The translations under genes were made by a program, and so were the position numbers. Positions 35,509 to 43,958 of a DNA stretch of 64,000 bases are shown here, in pieces. The DNA comes from UBA4675 sp964601265. Lineage in GTDB: Bacteria > Bacillota > Clostridia > Christensenellales > Borkfalkiaceae. Below the pieces are notes generated by a model, which did not search any database, was not told where the DNA came from, and was given only the letters and a program-made list of their open reading frames with translations. The DNA is taken from positions 5,381 through 69,380 of the forward strand of contig CAZRMT010000004.1 of the NCBI GenBank assembly GCA_964601265.1, in the 5' to 3' direction. Each line of letters begins with the position of its first letter. The stretch's first letter is position 1.

Positions 35509-38119
35509 CTATTAACTCCTTTAAATCACAAATGAACTTCATTGCCTCTAAGGGCGTTAAATTATTAACGTCAATTGTTTTTATTGCTTTTATTAATTTT
35601 TCGTTTGTATAACCAAAATTTTCTTCTTCTCTTTCCGTTGTCGTCATTTTTTCGGCAACTACGTCGTTTTGGGTTAACTTTGAAAGAATTTGTTTTGCTC
35701 GTTGAGTTACGTTTTTAGGAATACCCGCCAAAGAAGCAACTTCGATACCGAAACTTTTGTTTGCGCTACCTCTGGTAACTTTTCTTAGAAATACAATTTG
35801 TCCACCAAACTCTTTTATCGTAACTTTATAATTTTTAACTCCTTCTAAAATGTTTTCCAGTTCGCTTAATTCATGATAATGAGTTGAAAACAATAATTTT
35901 GATTTTAGATTGTTTGTTAAATATTCAACGACTGCCCATGCAATACTAAGCCCGTCGTAAGTACTAGTTCCTCTCCCCACCTCGTCTAAGATTAGAAGAC
36001 TATTCGGCGTTGCGTTCATAATTATTTCAGCAACTTCATTCATTTCAACCATAAAAGTACTTTGGTCGGATATTAAGTTATCTCCTGCGCCCACTCTTGT
36101 AAAAATTTTATCAACAATCGGGATTTCTGCTTCTCGGCACGGAACAAAACTGCCAACTTGTGCTAAAACGTTTATTAACGCTATTTGACGCATATACGTA
36201 CTTTTACCCGCCATATTAGGTCCCGTTATTATTAACGTTCTGTTTTCATCATTATCCATTAAAACGTCGTTAGGAATAAACGTGTTTCTACTTATCTTTT
36301 CCACAACGGGATGACGAGAAGCAACTAAGTTAAGCCTCTCCCCAAAAGGTAATATTTCAGGTTTCGAATACTTATTTGTTTTTGCTACGGTTGCAAAATT
36401 TACCAAAACGTCTAAAACCGCTATAGCATTTGCCGTGTCTTGAATTCTTTCTATGCTGTTAGACAATAACATTTTTATTTTGTTGAAAATTGAAATTTCA
36501 AGTTCTATTGCCTTATCGCTACTACCTAAAATATCCTCTTCAAGCTTTTTTAATTCTTCGGTAATGTACCGTTCTCCGTTTACTAACGTTTGTTTTCTAA
36601 CGTAACTATACGGAACTAAATTTTTAAAAGAATTGCTAACCTCGATGTAATAACCAAAAACTTTATTGTAACGAATTTTTAACGTTTTTATTCCTGTTTT
36701 TTCTTTTTCTTCGTTTTCCATTTTTTCCACTAAAGAAGTGGCGTTTTTCATAATGGAACGAAGTCTGTCAAGTTCTTCGTCAAAACCGTCGTTAATAAAT
36801 CCGCCGTTTTTTAATACGGTAGGAGTATCTTTATCCGTTATGGCGCTTTTTATTATAGGCGTAATATCGTCAAAAGAATCAATTCGTTTATCGACACCTA
36901 AAATAAGTTGACTGTTTAAAGTTGTCATAACCATTTTAAGTGACGGTAAAACCTCTAATGAAGTTGACAATAAAACGCAATCTTTCGGATTTAAATTACC
37001 GTTGGATATTTTACCGGAAATCCTTTCGATGTCACGAATGTTTTTAAGCAATCCCGAAAGGCTTTCTCTCGCTAAATTATTATTAAATAGCTCTTCTACC
37101 GCATTTAAACGCAAATTTATTTTATTAATATCGGTTAAAGGAGAAATTAACCATTCGCGTAATTTCCTCGAACCCATTGCGGTACAGGTTTTATCCATAA
37201 GCCATAATAAAGTTCCATATTTATCACCACCCTTACTTGTTTTAACGATTTCAAGATTGTTTAGGGTTGTAGAATTCATCGATAAATAATCGGAATTTTT
37301 ATAAATGCTAAGTTTATTAATATTGCTCAACGCATGCTTTTGCGTTTCGTTTAAATACGCCAACAACGCTCCGCACGCACAAACGCAGAGCTTTTTATCG
37401 TCTAACGATAATCCCGAAAGTGAAATCGTGTTAAAATGACGCAAAATTTCTTTTTCAGCAGAAGAATAATTGAAATATCTTTCGTTACAAGCAATAAAGT
37501 TTGGAATTATTCTTTGTTTCACGATTGACATATCGTTAAACTCTTTTATATTGTTTCCGAACGAAATAATTTCCGAAGGAGAAATTCTAACTAACGCATC
37601 GCAAAGAGAAGATAAACTGTTTTCTTTAAATTGTTGCGTAAAAAATACACCGGTGGTAATATCTGCCCAAGCGATAGCGCAACCCTTTTCGTCATAGTAA
37701 ACGCTAGCGACGAAATTATTTACTTTTTCGTCAATTTGATTATCTTCGGTGAGCGTGCCGGCTGTAACTATTCTTACAACCTCCCTGTCAACTATCCCTT
37801 TATCGTTTGCAACTTCGGATAATTGTTCGCAAATGGCAACCCTTTCCCCTAAAGTAACCAAACGAGAAATATATTGGTCTGCACTATGAAACGGAACACC
37901 GCACATAGGAGCTCTTTCGTCAAGTCCGCAGGCTTTTCCCGTAAGAGTTAAGTCAAGTAATCTTGAAACTTTTTCCGCATCTTCGAAAAACATCTCGTAA
38001 AAATCGCCTAAACGATAAAATAAAATACACCCTTCGTATTTTTCTTTCATTGAAAGATAATGTCTCATCATCGGCGATAATTTATCTTTATCAATTAGAT
38101 TCTTTTGTTTTTCTTCCAT
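35495..38119 (-). CDS. mutS: DNA mismatch repair protein MutS
   Basis: This 874-residue protein has domain I with the mismatch-reading Phe-X-Glu region (LGDFYEMFFEDA), connector, lever and clamp, and a C-terminal ABC ATPase with Walker A GPNMAGKSTYMRQIAL and DEVGRGTSTYDGLSIAWA. It finds mispaired bases and recruits MutL. It follows miaB by two bases. Confidence 0.97.
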   Translation of the reverse strand: MEEKQKNLIDKDKLSPMMRHYLSMKEKYEGCILFYRLGDFYEMFFEDAEKVSRLLDLTLTGKACGLDERAPMCGVPFHSADQYISRLVTLGERVAICEQLSEVANDKGIVDREVVRIVTAGTLTEDNQIDEKVNNFVASVYYDEKGCAIAWADITTGVFFTQQFKENSLSSLCDALVRISPSEIISFGNNIKEFNDMSIVKQRIIPNFIACNERYFNYSSAEKEILRHFNTISLSGLSLDDKKLCVCACGALLAYLNETQKHALSNINKLSIYKNSDYLSMNSTTLNNLEIVKTSKGGDKYGTLLWLMDKTCTAMGSRKLREWLISPLTDINKINLRLNAVEELFNNNLARESLSGLLKNIRDIERISGKISNGNLNPKDCVLLSTSLEVLPSLKMVMTTLNSQLILGVDKRIDSFDDITPIIKSAITDKDTPTVLKNGGFINDGFDEELDRLRSIMKNATSLVEKMENEEKEKTGIKTLKIRYNKVFGYYIEVSNSFKNLVPYSYVRKQTLVNGERYITEELKKLEEDILGSSDKAIELEISIFNKIKMLLSNSIERIQDTANAIAVLDVLVNFATVAKTNKYSKPEILPFGERLNLVASRHPVVEKISRNTFIPNDVLMDNDENRTLIITGPNMAGKSTYMRQIALINVLAQVGSFVPCREAEIPIVDKIFTRVGAGDNLISDQSTFMVEMNEVAEIIMNATPNSLLILDEVGRGTSTYDGLSIAWAVVEYLTNNLKSKLLFSTHYHELSELENILEGVKNYKVTIKEFGGQIVFLRKVTRGSANKSFGIEVASLAGIPKNVTQRAKQILSKLTQNDVVAEKMTTTEREEENFGYTNEKLIKAIKTIDVNNLTPLEAMKFICDLKELIDGQG

Positions 38120-38121
38120 TT

Positions 38122-39411
38122 TTACCCCTCGTAAATTTCTCCGAACAAAGATATACCGTTTACTCTTTGTATTTTTATTTTTACAAATTCACCGACCATA
38201 TTTTTGTCGCACGAAAAATAACCCATTCTGTTATAGCCGTCTCTACCTAAATAGAGATTTCTTCTTTCATCATACCCTTCGCAAAGAATTTCGATTATTT
38301 TTCCTTTATAATCCCTTGTTTGTTCTCTCGTAATTTTATTTTGAAAATCAACCAAACGAGTAATTCTATCCTTCTTAACTTCTTTACTTATTTGCCCGTC
38401 CATAACGCTGGCAACCGTTCCGCTTCGAGGCGAATAAACAAAAGTAAACGCACTTGAAAACTTTACTTTTTCAACAACTTTTAAAGTTTGATTAAAGTCT
38501 TCTTCGCTTTCGGTCGGGAAACCGACTATGATATCGGTGGAAATGGCGCAATCGGGGAGAATTCTCCTTATCATATCAACTTTTTCAATATACTGTTCTT
38601 GCGTATATTTACGATTCATTTTACGCAAAATATCGCTACTACCGGATTGTAAAGGCAAGTGAACGTAAGGACAAATTATTTTTTTGTACTCTTTTATAAC
38701 TTGTATAAGTTCCTCGTTTACGTCTTTTGGGTGATTACTCATAAAGCGTATTCTGAATTTTTTATCCTTATGTCGTTCGGCAACGGCTTTTAAAAGTTGT
38801 GGGAAATACGGTTGTCCGTTATACGTATAAGAATTTACGTTTTGCCCTAAAAAGGTAATCTCTTTATACCCTTGTGCTAAACATTCGTCGACTTCCGACA
38901 TAATTTCGGAAGAGGTCCTACTCCTTTCTCTACCCTTAACGTAAGGCACAATGCAATAGGAACAAAAATTATTGCACCCGTAAACAATATTAATCCAAGC
39001 ATTTGGAAAACTTGTACGTACGTAAGGATTATTTTCGTGTTTCTCTTCGTTTAATTTTTTAGCGAGAAGGTCACCGAATTCTTCGGGATTATTTGCTCCG
39101 AAAACGATGTCTACGAAAGGAAAAGTCTTTAACAATTTCTCTTTTGCGCCTTTCTGCTCTGTCATACAACCGCCTACCGCAATAATAAGCGAAGGTTTTT
39201 GTTTTTTTATTTTTTTGAGTGCTCCTATGTTACCATAGGCGTGTGTTTCGGCACTTTCTCTTATGCAACAAGTATTAAAAACGACCACGTCCGCTTTTTC
39301 AACGGAATCCGTGCTAACGTATCCGAACGTTTTTAAAATGCCCGATAATTTTTCGGACTCGTGAACGTTCATTTGACAGCCGTAAGTTACTACGAAATAA
39401 TTTTTACTCAT
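38122..39411 (-). CDS. miaB: tRNA (ms2i6A37) methylthiotransferase MiaB
   Basis: This 429-residue radical SAM protein has auxiliary cluster cysteines C12, C48 and C82 and the radical SAM cysteines C146, C150 and C153 (GCNNFCSYC), with a C-terminal TRAM domain. It adds the methylthio group at C2 of i6A37. MSKNYFVVTYGCQMN is the usual start of the protein, but no Shine-Dalgarno sequence precedes the ATG. The best promoter predicts a transcript starting only about two bases upstream, so the mRNA may be leaderless. Confidence 0.96.
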   Translation of the reverse strand: MSKNYFVVTYGCQMNVHESEKLSGILKTFGYVSTDSVEKADVVVFNTCCIRESAETHAYGNIGALKKIKKQKPSLIIAVGGCMTEQKGAKEKLLKTFPFVDIVFGANNPEEFGDLLAKKLNEEKHENNPYVRTSFPNAWINIVYGCNNFCSYCIVPYVKGRERSRTSSEIMSEVDECLAQGYKEITFLGQNVNSYTYNGQPYFPQLLKAVAERHKDKKFRIRFMSNHPKDVNEELIQVIKEYKKIICPYVHLPLQSGSSDILRKMNRKYTQEQYIEKVDMIRRILPDCAISTDIIVGFPTESEEDFNQTLKVVEKVKFSSAFTFVYSPRSGTVASVMDGQISKEVKKDRITRLVDFQNKITREQTRDYKGKIIEILCEGYDERRNLYLGRDGYNRMGYFSCDKNMVGEFVKIKIQRVNGISLFGEIYEG

Positions 39412-39419
39412 AATAATTA

Positions 39420-39448
39420 ATTATACATAATTTATTTGATTATAGCAA
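39420..39448 (-). promoter_or_regulatory. Promoter of the miaB-mutSL-miaA-ynbB operon
   Basis: Minus strand: TTGCTA (39448-39443), 17-bp spacer, TATAAT (39425-39420). An alternative TATAAT at 39444-39439 has a poor -35. Confidence 0.7.
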
Positions 39449-39480
39449 GTTTTTTTTAATTTATTAAGGATAAATCGTTT

Positions 39481-41646
39481 ATGAAAAAAATTTTAAAAAT
39501 TTTTCTATTCGTATTTTTATTAGCGTGCTTAATACTGTTTTCAGCGCTGGCTTATTTTTATATCAGTGTAAGAAAAGTAGAATTTAACGATGATTTGTTA
39601 AAAAAATTCGGAATAGAAATGGAAATTTACGATAAAAATGAAGTTGTTGCATATAAAACAAGTTTCAACGGTAAAGATTATGAGGATAATATACCGCAAA
39701 AGGTAAAAAACGCATTCGTTGCGGTTGAAGATAAACGTTTTTATAAACATCACGGTCTTGATTACAAAAGAATAATTTCGGCTTTTATTAAGAATTTAAA
39801 AAGTCGCTCATATAAGCAAGGCGGTTCAACAATAAGTCAACAATTGATTAAAAACACTTTACTCTCTTCTGAAAAAACGATAAAAAGAAAATTTGCAGAG
39901 GTTAAATTAACAAAAATTTTAGAAAGTAAATATTCAAAAGACGAAATAATTACCCTATACTTAAATTCGATATATTTCGGCGAAAACTGTTACGGGATAA
40001 AAAGCGCATGTAAAAAATATTTCGATAAAGAAGTAAGCGAAATATCGCTAAACGAAAGCGCAATGTTGGCGGGAATAGTTAAAGCCCCGTCTAAATATAA
40101 CCCTATAACTAATTACGAGCTTGCGGTAAAACGAAAAAATCTTGTTCTCAAGCTAATGCAAGAACAAGGATATATTACAAAAAACGAAGAAAACAAACTA
40201 AAAAATAAAAAAATATCTATTTGCGATAACGGTATAGGACAGTATTTTTCATTGTGTAAAAAAGCCGTAAACGAATTATTAAACGATTATTACTATAAAG
40301 GAAAAATTAAAGTATACACCAACCTCGATAGCAAGTTGCAAGAAGAAATCGAAAACATAAGTTACGATTATAAAAGCGATTATTCTTACGTGGTTTTAGA
40401 TAATAAAAACGGTTCTGTTAAAGCGTACTGCTCGTCTTGTCAATCGCTTAATCGCTCACCCGCTTCAACAATAAAACCGATTTTGGTTTACGCTCCCTGT
40501 TTAGAGGAAAATTTAGTTAATTTACAAACAAAAATTTTAGACGAACCGACGAACTTTAACGGTTATTCGCCTAAAAACTATAACGACAAATACTATGGTT
40601 ACGTTTCGGTTAAAGAAAGTTTATGTAAAAGTTTAAACGTTCCATCTGTAAAGCTTTTAAATATGCTCGGAACTAAAAAAGCCGTAACTTATGCAAAAAA
40701 AATGAACTTAAACGTAAAAAACGAAGATTTAAGTATTGCGTTAGGCAACATCGAAAACGGAATTTCTTTGATTGATTTAACGGCCTGTTATACCGTTTTT
40801 AGTAACAACGGTAAATATTTAGCCCCTTATTTTATTGAAAAAATAGAAAACGAAAAAGGAAAAGTGCTTTATAAACATAAAACTGTTGAAAAAAATGTTT
40901 TTTCCGAAGAAACCGCATATCTAATTAATAATACTTTAATGGATGCGACAAAAGTCGGTTCTAGTAAATTGCTTAGCGGAAAATCTTATCAGATTTGCGG
41001 AAAAACGGGTACAAACGGCACGAAAAAAGGCAACGTTGACGCTTATAGTATATCCTACACCACTAACGATACCGTCGGAGTTTGGTTAGGAAATAGCGAC
41101 AACTCTTTATTGGACAACTCTGTTTCCGGTTCTTCCTATCCGACAAAAATAAATTCTAAAATAATGGATTTTGTAAATAAAGAATTTTCTCCTCCGAATT
41201 TCAATATTCCTAAAAACATTATATCCGTTAAATTGGATAAAAGCGTATACGAAAACTCTTACGAGCTTACGCTTGCAGAAAACGACGAAAACTATTTTGA
41301 AGGAATATTTAAAAAAGGAACTGAACCTCAACACGTAGAAAAAAACGAAAATCCACTCGTAAAAAACATTAAAATTAGTTGTATAAACTGCAATTTTTCA
41401 TTGTTTTATGATTTGTGTTACGCTAACGGAAGTTATCTTTATTTAATAAAAAACAATAAAAAAACTCTATTTAAAGAAATTAAGGGGAATTGTTTTGAAA
41501 CAATGCTATCCGAAGGAGAATACTCTTTCGTTATCATTCCTTATAAAAACTTAAACGGGAAAAAAATAAAAGGTGCAGAAATAAAGCTACCTACTGTAAA
41601 CGCAAAAAAGAATTATACTCAACCAAATGAATGGTGGAAAGAATAA
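39481..41646 (+). CDS. Class A penicillin-binding protein (PBP1A family)
   Basis: This 721-residue protein has an N-terminal membrane anchor (7-28), a GT51 glycosyltransferase with catalytic E83 (VAVEDKRFY) and QGGSTISQQLIKN, and a transpeptidase with S329-x-x-K332, S384-x-N386 and K508-T-G. A C-terminal beta-rich tail of about 110 residues ends at NEWWKE. It polymerises and cross-links peptidoglycan outside the membrane. AAGGA lies before the ATG. The transpeptidase domain is compact compared with classical PBP1A. Confidence 0.94.
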   Translation: MKKILKIFLFVFLLACLILFSALAYFYISVRKVEFNDDLLKKFGIEMEIYDKNEVVAYKTSFNGKDYEDNIPQKVKNAFVAVEDKRFYKHHGLDYKRIISAFIKNLKSRSYKQGGSTISQQLIKNTLLSSEKTIKRKFAEVKLTKILESKYSKDEIITLYLNSIYFGENCYGIKSACKKYFDKEVSEISLNESAMLAGIVKAPSKYNPITNYELAVKRKNLVLKLMQEQGYITKNEENKLKNKKISICDNGIGQYFSLCKKAVNELLNDYYYKGKIKVYTNLDSKLQEEIENISYDYKSDYSYVVLDNKNGSVKAYCSSCQSLNRSPASTIKPILVYAPCLEENLVNLQTKILDEPTNFNGYSPKNYNDKYYGYVSVKESLCKSLNVPSVKLLNMLGTKKAVTYAKKMNLNVKNEDLSIALGNIENGISLIDLTACYTVFSNNGKYLAPYFIEKIENEKGKVLYKHKTVEKNVFSEETAYLINNTLMDATKVGSSKLLSGKSYQICGKTGTNGTKKGNVDAYSISYTTNDTVGVWLGNSDNSLLDNSVSGSSYPTKINSKIMDFVNKEFSPPNFNIPKNIISVKLDKSVYENSYELTLAENDENYFEGIFKKGTEPQHVEKNENPLVKNIKISCINCNFSLFYDLCYANGSYLYLIKNNKKTLFKEIKGNCFETMLSEGEYSFVIIPYKNLNGKKIKGAEIKLPTVNAKKNYTQPNEWWKE

Positions 41647-41672
41647 AGGGCTGTCTTGATTGACAACCCTTT
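41645..41672 (-). terminator. Terminator of the thiI operon
   Basis: An 11-base stem (41645-41655 with 41662-41672) with one position that pairs as U-G on the minus strand but is a C-A mismatch on the plus strand. The T-rich flank is also on the minus strand side. Confidence 0.7.
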
Positions 41673-41676
41673 AAAA

Positions 41677-42828
41677 CTATATTTCGATTATTTCAACTTC
41701 AGACATTGCGTTATTTATTAGTTCCTCAACATCTAACTTGCTTTCTTCTGCTAGGATTTTCTCCATTTTCGGCTTTATTTGCGGATTTTTGGGTAAAAAT
41801 ACGGTACAACAGTCTTCATAAGGCAAAATCGAAGTTTCAAACGCCCCTATTTTTTCACTTATGGCAATAATGTCGTCTTTGTCGAACGCAACTACGGGAC
41901 GTAATACGGGCATTGTGACGACCGAATTGGAAGAAGTCATACTTTCAATGGTTTGACTTGCAACTTGACCTAAACTCTCCCCCGTTATAATGGCTTGATA
42001 ATCGTTCTCTTTCGAAATCCTTTCGGCAATCCGCATCATAAATCTACGCATAAGCGTTATCATAAAACTTTCGTCGCATTTTTCGTGTATGGCTTCTTGT
42101 ATTTGGGTTAGTTTTACTATATGTAAAGTCATTTTACCCGAATACTTCGAGACAATATTTGCAAGTTTTATAACCTTTTCTTTTGCCAAAATCCCCGTAT
42201 AAGGATAGCTATGGAAATGCAACGCATTTATTCTCATTCCCCTTTTCGCCATCATAAACCCTGCAACGGGACTATCTATTCCGCCCGACAATAAAAGCAA
42301 GCCTTTTCCCGCACAACCGACGGGAAGTCCGCCGAGCCCCTTTATCGTTTCGGTAAAAATCATAGTTTTACCGCTTTCTCTTATGTCGATATTGACAACA
42401 AAATCGGGTTTTTTAACGTTAACTTTTAAGGTATGGTTTTTTGCAAGAATTCTCCCGCCGACTTCACGAGATATATCTATCGAATGATAAGGAAAAGTTT
42501 TATCCGCTCTATTCGTTTCAACTTTAAAAGTTCCGCTGATTTTAGAAGCAAAATCGCTTGCGGTATTATAAATATCCTCGATATCCGTTTTTATTAAAAT
42601 TGCGGGACTGTATGAATAAATGCCGAAAATTTTACTTATTTTATCAATAATAGCGTCGTAATTATCGCCAAAATCGGTAATTACGTATCTAGTTTGCATT
42701 ACAAGGATTTTATGCGGTATATCCTTTAACGCATGTTCCATATTTGTTTTTAAAAGACTAACGAAAAAACTTCTGTTTTTTCCTTTTAAAAATATTTCTC
42801 CGTATCTTACTAATATTACTTTTTCCAT
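41677..42828 (-). CDS. thiI: tRNA 4-thiouridine synthetase ThiI
   Basis: This 383-residue protein has an N-terminal THUMP domain and a PP-loop ATPase domain with LLLSGGIDSPVAGFMMAKRG. The C-terminal rhodanese domain found in enterobacterial ThiI is missing, as is normal for Firmicutes. ThiI adenylates U8 of tRNA and inserts sulfur from the partner desulfurase, which is the gene just upstream and overlaps by one base. Confidence 0.95.
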   Translation of the reverse strand: MEKVILVRYGEIFLKGKNRSFFVSLLKTNMEHALKDIPHKILVMQTRYVITDFGDNYDAIIDKISKIFGIYSYSPAILIKTDIEDIYNTASDFASKISGTFKVETNRADKTFPYHSIDISREVGGRILAKNHTLKVNVKKPDFVVNIDIRESGKTMIFTETIKGLGGLPVGCAGKGLLLLSGGIDSPVAGFMMAKRGMRINALHFHSYPYTGILAKEKVIKLANIVSKYSGKMTLHIVKLTQIQEAIHEKCDESFMITLMRRFMMRIAERISKENDYQAIITGESLGQVASQTIESMTSSNSVVTMPVLRPVVAFDKDDIIAISEKIGAFETSILPYEDCCTVFLPKNPQIKPKMEKILAEESKLDVEELINNAMSEVEIIEI

Positions 42829-43958
42829 TATTTCCTCATTACTTTTGTTAATTTTTCAACACAATCGTTTAACTTATTTCTTGCAAGTTCCGCCTCTTCT
42901 ACGGTATTGTCGGGCGAAAAACTAACCCTCAAAGCGCCGTGCAAGTAATCTAAAGAATAACCACACTCTTTCAAGACACGGCTATCCGAGTTTTTAGAAC
43001 ACGCAGAACCCGTACCGATTAGTACGCCTTCGTCCTCCATTAAATGAAGTATTATTTCGCTTTTAAGCCCTACCGCCGAAAAGCATACCACATACGGTGA
43101 GCATTTTTCGTCGGAAATTAAAGAAAACTTATCGGATAAACCGTTTAAAAAAACGTTTTTAAGCATTGTAACTTTTTTGTAATTTTCTTCTATTTCCTCT
43201 TTGTTTTCTATTGCGTAATATAAATCTACAAGCCCGAAAACGTTTTCCGTACCGCTTCTACGTCCTTTTTCTTGACCGCCACCCAAAATTAACGGAGCTA
43301 AAAATAAGTTTTTTCGTTTTATCAATGCTCCGACGCCTTTTATTGCGCCTATTTTATGTCCGCTTAATGAAAACAAGTCCACAAACTTAAAATGAGTATC
43401 CGTTTTTAAAAAACTTTGTACGCCGTCAGTATGAAAAACTATTTCTTTATTGATTTCTTTGCATTTTTTAGCTAGATTATCAACGTTGTTTACCGCCCCC
43501 GTTTCGTTGTTTATGTGTATAACGCTTACTAATTTAGTGTTGTCGTCTATAAGCGAAAACAGATGTTCTTCGTTCACTGCGCCGTTTTTTTGAAGTTTTG
43601 CAATACGAACGTCACAACCTTTTTCTTTTAATTTCTTTGCTTTTTCGTAAACGGCAGAATGTTCTCCCGCAGTTATTACGAGATTTCCTCTCTTTGAGTA
43701 AGCGTCTAAAACCGTATTATCCGATTCGGTTCCGCAAGAAGTAAAAATTACTTCGTACTCATTTCCAAAAAAAGAAGATATTTTTTCTCTTATTTTTTCT
43801 AAAAATAAAGAAATATTTACTCCTTCCTTATAAAGCGACGACGGATTATAAAAATTATTTAAATAATAATCTGTTGCCGTTCTCAAAGCTTTTTCGTCGG
43901 GCTTTGACGTTGAAGCGTTATCGAGATATATTTTATTTAAGCTTAACGATTGTGACAC
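42828..43958 (-). CDS. Cysteine desulfurase (NifS/NifZ-like)
   Basis: This 376-residue PLP enzyme has IYLDNASTSKPDEKAL, the PLP-lysine region FSLSGHKIGAIKG, RRSGTENVFG and the active cysteine in GTGSACSKNSD. It hands persulfide sulfur to ThiI, in line with its place directly upstream of thiI. The active-site loop is of the long group II-free, IscS/NifS-like type. It overlaps mutS2 by 26 bases. Confidence 0.93.
   Translation of the reverse strand: MSQSLSLNKIYLDNASTSKPDEKALRTATDYYLNNFYNPSSLYKEGVNISLFLEKIREKISSFFGNEYEVIFTSCGTESDNTVLDAYSKRGNLVITAGEHSAVYEKAKKLKEKGCDVRIAKLQKNGAVNEEHLFSLIDDNTKLVSVIHINNETGAVNNVDNLAKKCKEINKEIVFHTDGVQSFLKTDTHFKFVDLFSLSGHKIGAIKGVGALIKRKNLFLAPLILGGGQEKGRRSGTENVFGLVDLYYAIENKEEIEENYKKVTMLKNVFLNGLSDKFSLISDEKCSPYVVCFSAVGLKSEIILHLMEDEGVLIGTGSACSKNSDSRVLKECGYSLDYLHGALRVSFSPDNTVEEAELARNKLNDCVEKLTKVMRK

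Noticed and set aside
33658..39411. mutS-mutL cluster with ynbB as a defence or novel repair system
   Set aside because: The order miaB-mutS-mutL-miaA-ynbB is a normal Firmicutes housekeeping block; all proteins have complete standard motifs.
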